A DNA stretch of 64,000 bases. Origin: Sphagnum magellanicum (lineage: Eukaryota > Streptophyta > Sphagnopsida > Sphagnales > Sphagnaceae). This document shows, piece after piece, positions 15,870 to 24,800 of the stretch (positions are counted from its first letter, which is position 1; each line of letters starts with the position of its first letter). Below the pieces are notes generated by a model. That model saw only the letters and a list, made by a program, of their open reading frames with translations, did not search any database and was not told the DNA's origin. The stretch covers positions 6,200,001-6,264,000 of the forward strand of contig CM038915.1 of NCBI GenBank assembly GCA_021904315.1, in the 5' to 3' direction. The position numbers were made by a program, and so were the translations under genes.

Positions 15870-17530
15870 TATCTTGGGTGTTTGAAAGGTTTGATTTATT
15901 CCTTCATTTGCCCCCTTTAAGCCAACAATTGAAATTGATTGAATAAAAAAGCTTACATTTGACATTATTATCAATGTGAGTATTACATAAATTGTATATT
16001 CTATTTTCCCCCCTTTTTTTAAGGTATTACACTAAAAAAACAAAAACAAACCCAATTTTGATTACATTGTAAAATCGAGGTTAGGGTTTTTCTCCTATAA
16101 AACTTACAAGAAGAAACAACACAAGTATGATGTTGAAAAATTCAACCCAAATGCTCTCATTTTATTTCAAAGATTTTTTCATAAAGGTGGGAATTTTTTT
16201 AAAAGACAAATGATGCTTCCCAAAGAGGTCTATTAAATATATATGCTAAAACAAAAACGATATTACCATTTTTTTTTCATAGACCCCGTCATAAATTACC
16301 TTAATTGAATTAGATTCATTGGTTTGGTGTGAAGTCACACTCAAATTCACAAAAATAAAATAAAATGTTAATTAAACTATATCATTTGGAACTACAATAT
16401 TCAATTATTTGCACTTGATCATCCCCTCCAACACAAATATGTAAATCCATTCAAATTTCATTTGATGAGACAACATATAATGAAGTTACAATCATACTTC
16501 CTTTTGAACTTCCTTCCCTAATTTGGTGTAAACAATGCATTCTCCCATCACCCATGTTGTCACAAATTGTACACACTCACACAAAAACACCCTAAAACTC
16601 TAAAAACTAAAAAAACTAAAATCAAGGAACAAAAAAGACAAGAAAATTACAAATGGTAAAAAAAATTAAAACCCTAAAACACATTAAAACCCTAGAAAGG
16701 GAAATAGACCTAAAACATTAGTTTTAAAAATTAAAAAAAAAAAAAAACAGACATTACAATTGACAAAAAATTAAATAGAAGTTTAGTGTTCTTCTTGGTT
16801 TAATTTTCTAACCTTTTTCTTCTTTTGGTTTTTTTCTCCTTTTAATTTTTAAAATTTTTATGTTCTTGATTTTTTTCTCCTCTTCCTTTTTTTCATTCTA
16901 GTTTTCTTTTCTCATCTTCATTTTCCTCCTTTTCTTCTTCTAGGAAAAAAAAGTTTTAAAAAAAAAATCCTTACCTATAATCCATTGACGTTCCAACTTC
17001 CCCTATTAAAGGTCATAGAGTGATGACATTTTTGCCCTTATAATTTTTCTTCTTAAAATGCTTCCTCCATAATTGTCAACTACAACCACCAACAAAGAAA
17101 AAAAACAGAAAAAAAAATTCCTTGCTTGAAATTACGACACAACTATCAATTGCAACAACAAACAAGGGGCTGAAAAAAATGTTTACCTATCACAAGTTGT
17201 TTGAGGTCACATGGTGATGGTGTTCCTAGCCCCATCAATTTGATGGGGCCTCCCCCTATAAACAAGCCATAACTATTAGCTATTATAGCAACAAGGAAAA
17301 CAAAATTCTAAAAAGAAATACAAACTTAATACAAAAATTAAATGTAGTTCATTAGCCTAAATCATTATGAAACTTTTAAAATGAAATAAATATATGTCAT
17401 CATAAACATTTCACATTGCTTAAAATGATGCCATTATAGGGTCATTATATATCCATCATGTCACTATTAATTAACATAACTAATTACTAATTGAAGTAAT
17501 TCATTACAATTAATAGGTTTTTTTTCTCTG
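15870..17530. other. AT-rich intergenic DNA
   Basis: A-runs and T-rich pyrimidine tracts (for example 16800-16950) are present. I see no supported gene or element boundary. Confidence 0.5.
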
Positions 17531-17539
17531 TTGTTGCTT

Positions 17540-19196
17540 TAAATATGTTAGGTTATTTTTGGCTATTTTAGTTTCTTTCCAACCTATGTTATTTTTTAAT
17601 ATTATAAGTTATTCCACCTTAAGTTGTTGTAAAATATCTATTAAATGCAGTCATGCTAATAGGAGCTAAAAGCAATCATAACCATTATTTAATTATGTGC
17701 TTTTTACACCAAGAAATTTTTTAAAAAATTTTAACTTGAAAATAAACTAAATTTGTTACACATGATCAAATCTAATATCTTATTCTATAAATTTCCAAAA
17801 TATGAAATGGTTTCATTAACATTTGAACTTTCAAAAATAGTGTGACAAGACTTGTAACCATTGTTTCTAAATAGTAAAAGGGCTTTTACTTGGACTTGGA
17901 AAACTTTGAAAATGACATAGTTTCGACAAATGTTTAACACAAACCTTAACAAAATAGTTCAAAATTTTTAAAAACATTTTAAAAGACTTTTTAAAAGATT
18001 TTTTGCAAAAATATTCCAAAAATATTCCTTAAAAAACAATCATTTAAAAGGGTGCTAGTGGTTCCTATTAACTCATTTACACCCTAGTACCATAATATTT
18101 TTTTGGTTATTTTAAATTATTCCACTATTAGTTATTCTTGCATATTCTAAATTATTTCACCTTAATCTATCTTAAATTATTCTAGCATAAGCTATTCCAC
18201 AATGGGCTATTTTTAATTATTTCATTTTAAATTATTTAAGGTTATTTTACCTTAAGTTATTTTAGGTTGTACCCTAAATTGTTTTAGATTAGTTTGAATT
18301 TTTTTGGTTATTCCAAATTATTTCACCTTAAGTTATTTTTTATTATTTTAAGTTACACCCCCTAAATTATTTTAAGTTATGATATAGACTAAAATAAAAT
18401 ATTCTAGAATACCTAAAAATAATTTAGAATATGCAAAAATAATTTAAGTTGGAATAGTTTTAAATAAATAAAAATTAAAAATAATTTTAAATGAAATATG
18501 TAAAATAACCTAAAATGGAATAACCTAGAATAATTTAAAATGATTTAAAATAATCTAAGGTGGAATAATTTTTAATAGTTGAAAATAACCTAAAAATAGT
18601 TTACATCACACATTTAGCATGTGAGAAATTAATGATGAAAATCATGTGAGGTTCATTCATAGGTCTGTACATCTTACACACAAATATCATGCATTGAAAA
18701 CATGTTTAACACACAACTAAATGTGTTGATGGGTGAAGTACAAACCTATGAATGAATGAATGTCACATGGATTTCACATCTTCCTATAAATTTGTATGTC
18801 AAATGTGTTTTCAATGCACAATATTAATGCGTGAAATGTACAAATTACAAATGAACAAAATTTGCATGATTACCAAATAACTTTAAATAAATGAAAATCA
18901 TTTAAGGTATAAAGCTTAAAATAACATAATGTGTAATAATCTAAAATAATGTAAGATGTAATAGTTGAAAATAGTTTAAAGTATAATAATTTATAATAAC
19001 ATAGGATGTAATAGCTTAGAATAGTTAAAATAAACTTAGGTTAAAATGACCTAGGGTAAATAGTTCAAATAGGCAACAATAGTTTAAAATAAAATAACTT
19101 AGAATAACTTACGACTAGCCTAAAATCTTAACTTATGGTAATCTAGAAATAATCGAAAGTAATTTACATTAATCTCAAAATAACCTATAATAACCT
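17540..19196. repeat. AT-rich degenerate inverted-repeat zone
   Basis: The left part (about 17540-18370) is built of variants of TTATTCCACCTTAAGTTATT. The right part (about 18380-19200) contains the complementary type AATAATCTAAGGTGGAATAA. The change of orientation is near 18375. Nested within it, 18643-18670 (CATGTGAGGTTCATTCATAG) is mirrored at 18738-18768. GCATTGAAAACATG at about 18693 is mirrored at about 18797-18825. The whole zone could fold back and may be a decayed foldback element. Confidence 0.55.
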
Positions 19197-19200
19197 ACAC
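19197..19200. repeat. Candidate target-site duplication (ACAC), left side
   Basis: ACAC lies directly before TGTCGTGACG at 19201 and again directly after GGGCATGACA at 29641-29644. It is short, and is compatible with a Ty3/gypsy insertion if the 3' end of the element is taken at 19201. Confidence 0.35.
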
Positions 19201-19670
19201 TGTCGTGACGTGTAATGTCGTGACGTACGGTGTCGTAAGGGTGTAAATCCGTAGTAAACTCTACTAAAAAAAAGACTAAAGCTAATCAAAGGTATAAACT
19301 AATCAACCAAAAAGATATGCACGCACATATATATATCTACAATGCACAAGAGGAGGTTGAGATGAAATTTTCATGTATATTGAATTGCAAAGAAAGAAGA
19401 ACATGAAATGTATGTAGACGGTGGTCGTGCAATGGCCACGTGAGCATCTAGAAATCCTAGCTTATTATGAAGGAAATTCTCTTGATAAAGGAATTCTAGA
19501 AAAACTAAAAAGAGAAAGGAAAGGCTTGGCCTTTTATACAACTACCAACAAACTGAAACCCTAAGTATCTAATAATGCACAATCACCTAAAATCGTACAA
19601 TAACCCTAAAAGTGCACATGGGCATGCCCATAATTGGCCATCATGTATGAGGCCATGTATGGGCATGACA
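19201..19670 (-). repeat. 3' LTR region of the methyltransferase retrotransposon (rearranged)
   Basis: It starts on the minus strand with TGTCATGCCC at 19670. The part 19383-19670 matches the 5' copy at 29351-29640. The remaining part, 19201-19378, does not match the 5' end. Instead it duplicates 19673-19851, which lies just inside the element. The LTR is therefore either about 290 bp (TG at 19381 to CA at 19670) with a duplicated flank, or about 470 bp with a divergent 5' partner. Confidence 0.7.
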
Positions 19671-19672
19671 AC

Positions 19673-19851
19673 TATCGTGACATGTAGTGTCGTGACGTAT
19701 GGTGTCGTAAAGGTGTAAATCCATAGTAAACTCTACTAAACAAAAAGACTAAAACTAGTCAAAGGTATAATCTAATCAACCAAAAAGATATGCACGCACA
19801 TATATATATATACAATGCATAAGAGGAAGTTAAGATGAAATTCTCATGTAT
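19673..19851. repeat. Direct duplicate of 19201-19378 flanking the 3' LTR core
   Basis: The two 178-179 bp segments share the TGTCGTGACGTA..GGTGTCGTAA start, the AACCAAAAAGATATGCACGC block, an (AT)n tract and the ATGAAATT..CATGTAT end. Differences are scattered single substitutions. The direct repeat encloses the 288-bp LTR core. Confidence 0.9.
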
Positions 19852-19918
19852 CCCCTTGCAGACCTGAGTTGGGAAAAGCGTGGCATGGTCTGAGTAGGAA
19901 TCAAAGTGCTGTAGAAGA

Positions 19919-20053
19919 ACATGATGAACAGTACTAATTGTCGGCGAGAACTTGAATGAGCTCCGGCTTGAGGCAAAAGAGATGGTATCCACCATTACAG
20001 TTATCGCAAAGCAACATCTGATCAACATTGTTTGTCCTCTAACATACCTGACA
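19919..20053 (-). pseudogene. PHD finger at the C-terminus of the retroelement polyprotein
   Basis: The minus-strand reading has CQVC, then CDNC, then GGYHLFC, then CSSC, so all eight ligands of a C4HC3 PHD finger are present with normal spacing. It lies in exactly the same frame as the integrase open frame that ends at 20132 (offset from 20899 is a multiple of three). The frame is broken only by stop codons: TAA at the integrase end, TAG just after CQVC and TAG in place of the tryptophan usually found before the last Cys pair. PHD fingers read histone H3 tails. Here it occupies the place where chromoviruses carry a chromodomain, so I infer a role in choosing integration sites. Confidence 0.85.
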
Positions 20054-20131
20054 TGGATAATCAAGTGGAGGAGTCCAAGTCGATGTGATGATGGTAGGAT
20101 CTAAATTCGACAAGTGGCAAGGTATACAATT

Positions 20132-21310
20132 TTAAAAATGATCCCGAATTGTGCGTTCGTCAACTCCTTGCAACTCCAACACACTTGAAGGCCTGATCGC
20201 CTTAATCCTCAAGATAGTGTGACCGAAAGAAATGTCTAGAGTATCATTGGGTTGTCGTTGGAGATACACAAAATCACCAACATCAAATTGTCTCACCTTA
20301 GGTTTGTAACTGCCACCTCGTGTGTGTGCATATCGTAAGGTGTTTCGATGTTGTGGAATGGACAGGTTCTCCATGGCCATGGGCATAACCCTCTTGAATA
20401 GAGCAACCCTTTTTGCAATGACCCTAGCCCAAATGGTTAGGGAGTCCAAGTCCACAACTTGGTCTATTTGAATAGCAATGGAAGAGGGTGGAATAGGATG
20501 TCTCCCAAAAAGTAAAAAATAAAGAAAGAAATGAGATAAAGAGGCGTGTTTAGACATCCTGTAACCCATGGCAATGTAAGGGAGGGCCAAGTCCCAATCC
20601 TCTTCGTTCTTAGTGAAGCAAATCTTCCGAAGTCCTTTCTTACATGTTTGAACCATCCTTTCTACAAGGCCATCAGCTTGGGGATGATCTCTTGAAGTTC
20701 GACGATGGTTAATGAGAAAATGGTCAAGTAGGTCTTGGAGTTCTCCCTTGAATTCTGATCCTTTATCAGTAAGGCACTCAGCACAAGCCCCAAACCTACT
20801 TAGAACATGTTGTAAGAAAGCATGGCTGGTGCTATGTGATGACTTGTTCGGTAACGCAACAAGCTCAACCCACTTTGAAAAATGTTCAATCATAATCATG
20901 ATGTAAACATTACCCCTGGAGGTTTGTGGTAACTCTCTAATTAAATTGCATGACCAAAGTTAGAACATGCCTTGAATAAGGAGTGGAGAAAGCATGAGCT
21001 ATCGAGAGGAGAAAGAAGTTCTCACTCTATCACATTGTTCACACCTAGCAATGATGTTTCAGACTTGAGCATACATACCTCTCCAATGGTAATGAGGAAT
21101 GAGAAAGCTATAAATACGCTTGACTCCAAAGTGTCTAAGCTCTGAGTGTACCTTTTGAATAAGACCAAACCGTTCATGTGGTGGTGGAACCACTCTGTCG
21201 CCTTGTGGTAAGCATCAGACAAGGTGATTGTCCCTCCATGAATTGCGTTTGGACCGCTGTTGCATGTGATCTCGTTGACTTGATGTAATTTAGTGAGGGT
21301 ATTCCCCATG
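20132..21310 (-). pseudogene. Integrase domain of the retroelement
   Basis: The longest open part, 20132-20899 (255 codons), holds the later core and C-terminal region. TDKGSEF contains the second catalytic Asp, HPQADGLVERM carries the catalytic Glu, and the C-terminal part has GDFVYLQRQ. Upstream, at about 21022-21120, a shifted frame has the HHCC zinc-binding N-terminus (HYHWRGMYA, ARCEQC). The first catalytic Asp region near 20900 is disrupted. Frame breaks separate the N-terminal zinc finger from the core. The enzyme would have inserted the cDNA into the genome. Confidence 0.9.
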
Positions 21311-21427
21311 CTGAAGAAACCTCAGAGTGTCCAAGTCCTCCCATCTATCCACAACTAGGTTACATTGCAGTAGTGCAAGATAACTAGATGCATTAAACAC
21401 ATGTACTACTATAATCTGGTCAAAATC

Positions 21428-22806
21428 TTACCTCGCTTTTGAAAAATCTTCAGAGGTAGTGAAGGGTCTCCATGACATGGTATCCGCATTCTGATGTGTA
21501 ATATCAGGTCGGTGAATAACCTTGAACTCATATTCTTGAAGTATAAGCACCCAACAAGCTAACTTACTAGTAAGCTTATCGTTGGTCATCAACCACTTGA
21601 TAGGCTGGTGGTCGGTATACAAAGTGAAATTGGTGCCATAAAGATAGGGCTTGAAATGTATGATGGCCCATACAACAACAAGGCATTCCCCCTCGTATGA
21701 AGAGTAGTTGCTCTCAACCTTGTTGTTGCTTTGAAATGCATAACATATTCCTTGCCTTCCTCATCAAGTTGGCCAAGAATAGCTCTATTACCAATAACAC
21801 TCCAGTCAATGTGTAGAATGAAGACCTTGTTGAAATCAGGTCTTTTCAGAATGGGGAACTCTAAAAGCTTTTCCTTGAGTGTGTTGAAAGCTTCCTGAAC
21901 TTCCATGTCCAAGTAACATAATAATGCATAGAGAAGATGAGCAATAGTACTGAAATCTTGGACATAAATTCTATAGTAATTACATAATCCAATGAAGCTC
22001 CTCAACGTGTGAACATCAGTAGGATTGGGCATCTCCAAATGGCTACTACTTTGGCCCAATGAGCCATAATACCATTTGATATAATTTTATGTCTAAGGTA
22101 GATTACTGAAGTGACAACAAACTCACACTTTTTAGGATGGATCTTCATATTAATTTCGTGGAACCTCTTGAATAACTCCTCAAGATGAGCTAAATGATGC
22201 AGGAGTCCCTTGTTATGCACTAGGACGTCATCTATGTAGCACTTCAAGAAATCTGCCCCTTCAAGAACCTAGTCCATGACTCGTTGAAAGAAGATAGGTG
22301 CATTTTTCAATCTAAAAGGCATCACAAGCCATTCCCATAACTTGTTTCCATGGAATGTCGTTTTCTTACAATCCTTTGCAGCAAGCACAATTTAGTTGAA
22401 ACCTTGCATCAAATCCACAATTATGAAGATGTTTGAATCTCCAATGCTATCCAATGCTATCAAACAATTCTTCAGGGATGGGCATGGGGTACCTATCCTA
22501 AGGTGTAAATAGGTTCAAAGGCCTATAATCCCCACACATCCTTTTTTCAATCCATAATCTAATTGAAATTTTTTTTACTGGCATTACTGTAGCAACTGCG
22601 AAATTAGAATTTGATGGCTGAATGAGACCAGCCTCATGGAGTTCTTTGCATCTTTCACCTACCAGTTCCCACTCATGCTTGTTCAACCTATTCTTCCTTC
22701 GATAGACGGGTGTTTCATCTGTAAGGTTTATAGAGAACTGCATGGTCTTACACCTACTTAAATCTTTGATTGAGAATGCGAACACATTCCCATATTTAAT
22801 TAGCAA
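21428..22806 (-). pseudogene. Reverse transcriptase and RNase H domains of the retroelement
   Basis: The minus-strand pieces read in order. 22806-22498 has the RT start (HEAGLIQPSNS, KRMCGDYRPLN). 22247 downwards has the catalytic YIDD box (CYIDDVLVH) and KKCEFV. 22059-21589 contains the connection region (LRSFIGLCNYYR). The RNase H ending follows (LYTDHQPIKWL, HRPDITHQNADTMSW). There are at least three frame changes plus stops between about 22500 and 21430. Copies retroelement RNA into DNA and degrades the template RNA. Order and motifs are typical of Ty3/gypsy. Confidence 0.92.
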
Positions 22807-22839
22807 GTCTGTGACTTGGTTTCTCTCCTTCTTGGTGAG

Positions 22840-23229
22840 CTAGTTTTCCATAACAAAAGGGTAGTTGGAAACACATGGAATGGAATTGGAAAGTGTGTTT
22901 AAAGAACCTGTTGTATTGGGTTCTCCACTATCCAACTGCGTAGATTCATAGAAGGTTGTAATTGTTTCTCCAGAAGCTAATGTACCTCCAAGTGTATTAG
23001 ACACAACTTGAGTCAAATTACATGGTACCTCCTCCCCCCCAACACTAAGAGTGAAATGTAAAGTGTTGAAGATAGGCAAGTGTACTTGGTCGGGGTGCCA
23101 TGTGGTTGCATGGCCAGAATTGCAAGCTAATTGAATCAGTGTTGGTGTTGTGTACATTTGAAAAAGTACCAAATTACCAACAACCATGTTAGGGAGTTCA
23201 AGTCCATGCCTCTCCCCAGTAGAGTGTTA
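22840..23229 (-). pseudogene. Linker between methyltransferase and reverse transcriptase
   Basis: The open frame 22840-23187 is in frame with the RT start at 22806 but shifted against the methyltransferase ending near 23243, so one indel lies between about 23190 and 23240. I recognise no domain. It contains residues such as LACNSGHATTWHP and SVGGEEVPCN. Confidence 0.6.
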
Positions 23230-24135
23230 TGTTCCAATCTAGTCACCTTAGTGTGATATTAGTGCCAACTTGGAACCCCATAGCCCTTTCTTTTTCTTCT
23301 AGGCTTGGTTCATCCCAAGTGGCTGAAACATGACAATACACCAAGCCTGGTCCATCTCCTTGAAAGGCATGTGCTCTTGGGAAGGAGACAAAGGTGGGCC
23401 AAGCATCTCTTGGTTTTCCTATTGTGTTTGTAGGAAACCAAAGAGGTTTTTCTTGCCTTGTAACTGGTTGGCAAGAACTTTGATCATCCAATATGTGAAA
23501 AACCTACAGGTTGGGGTCTCTGATAGTGTATTTCAAAGCTAGATGCAAAACTGAAAGTGGTGCTAAGTTGGTCCACCAGTTGTGTAGCCGATGCACATAG
23601 GAACCACATTGTGCCGCATCAAATAAGAACGGCTTTCCCAGGTAATGCTTGACCAGTGTGTAATGCTCCTAGACTTTTTCCTTCTAATCAAGTTGAGAAG
23701 GGGTGTTCTCAATTACACAACCAAGTGTAGGAGAAATGGATTGAACCCAGGTGATTAATCGTATCATGTCCATGAAAAGACCAAATCGTGTGTCAATCAA
23801 GCTTTCTCCAAATCCAGTCGTTGAAAATCCTTGACACTCCCAACCTGAAATTATGAGGTCGATGGGGCCAAGTAATTCCATATGCTTCTTTTGAATTAGT
23901 TGTATGTTAGAGGGCAAAAATGTGAAAGTAGCCTTCCATGTGGTGGTTGCAAATTGTTGTGGAAATCTTGTTGTGAAGTCCTTCATTCTCGATGCCACCA
24001 CTTACCTTGTAATAGGATCAATGTCTACATAGAAATACCTTCGAACCACCATCCCTGACTATAATAGGGCTTCGAAACATGTACCAATACCACCAAAGAG
24101 CTTTAGTAATGTAATCCCTTAGGTGGTGTCCAAGT
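23230..24135 (-). pseudogene. Cytosine-C5 DNA methyltransferase domain inside the retroelement polyprotein
   Basis: Reading on the minus strand: motif I KLFGGIGTCFEALL (SAM binding), then YVDIDP (motif II), then DLIISGWECQGFS with the catalytic Cys (canonical PCQ has become ECQ), then DTRFGLF, VIENTPSQLD (the ENV motif as ENT), KHYLG, LFDAAQCGS, HRLHNWWTNL, and finally PSLEEKERAMGF. About 290 residues. One missing base near 24113 separates it from the upstream GLHY of the protease frame; otherwise 24001-23243 keeps one frame with stops. The stops include TAG/TAA at positions where Gln is expected. The protein would transfer methyl groups to cytosine; this copy cannot make it. Family placement (DNMT3/DRM-like or prokaryotic-like) is not decided by eye. 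Confidence 0.88.
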
Positions 24136-24800
24136 GATTAGTTGACGAAATAATGGCTTAATCGGTTTGCCATGGCTCTCCATGCTCTCAAAACTAGACA
24201 AAGCTTTGACCAAAGGCTTGTGGGCTACTTTGAACCTCTGTAAAACCTCTGGTCCATGTTGAATGTCAGTAGGAACCACCCTCAAGCTTTCAGTAGCTTG
24301 AGCATAAGCTATCTCCTCCTCATTTCCCTCTATCCACTTATGGCTAGCTTGTTGGATGTAGGAAATGGTGTGTGCTTCCTTAAGCATACAATGGTGAGCC
24401 ATAGGACTATGGTTCCCATGTAAATCAAGGGGTATGTATCCCAGGTGGTGGCCATCAGTCTCCCAATCCACTTGGTAGTACACATGTTCGAACCAATTGT
24501 CAATTGTGAAACTTGGTGGAAACAAGGCCTCTTGCCCAATGAGCACATCATAACTGGTGGCATTGGTGACTAAACATCTAACCTGTAAGCAAAGCTCCTG
24601 ATCTGTACCTTCATTGAAGTTAAGTGCAATCAAATCCGAGCTTTCCCCAAGTACCTCTTCTATGCTCTCACTAGCGATGCGAATCTACCACATAGACTTC
24701 TATAGTTTGGAGTCAAGCATGCCCATCTTCTTGGCAAATCGAACTCTAAGAATCACTGGTTGGGCACCTATGTCAAGAACTACCACTCTGGGTGTATGTC
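24136..24800 (-). pseudogene. Aspartic protease and following region of the retroelement
   Basis: The active-site loop reads VVVLDIGAQPVIL near 24780. Pepsin-type retroviral proteases have D-T/S-G, so Thr has become Ile, which one C-to-T change explains. The second conserved block YDVLIGQEALF lies near 24555. Then about 130 residues lead to TPPKGLHY and the methyltransferase. It is in the same frame as gag. It would have cut the polyprotein. Confidence 0.85.

Noticed and set aside
19759-20064. 101-codon minus-strand open frame
   Set aside because: It is a shifted-frame shadow. The meaningful reading is the PHD finger in the integrase frame.
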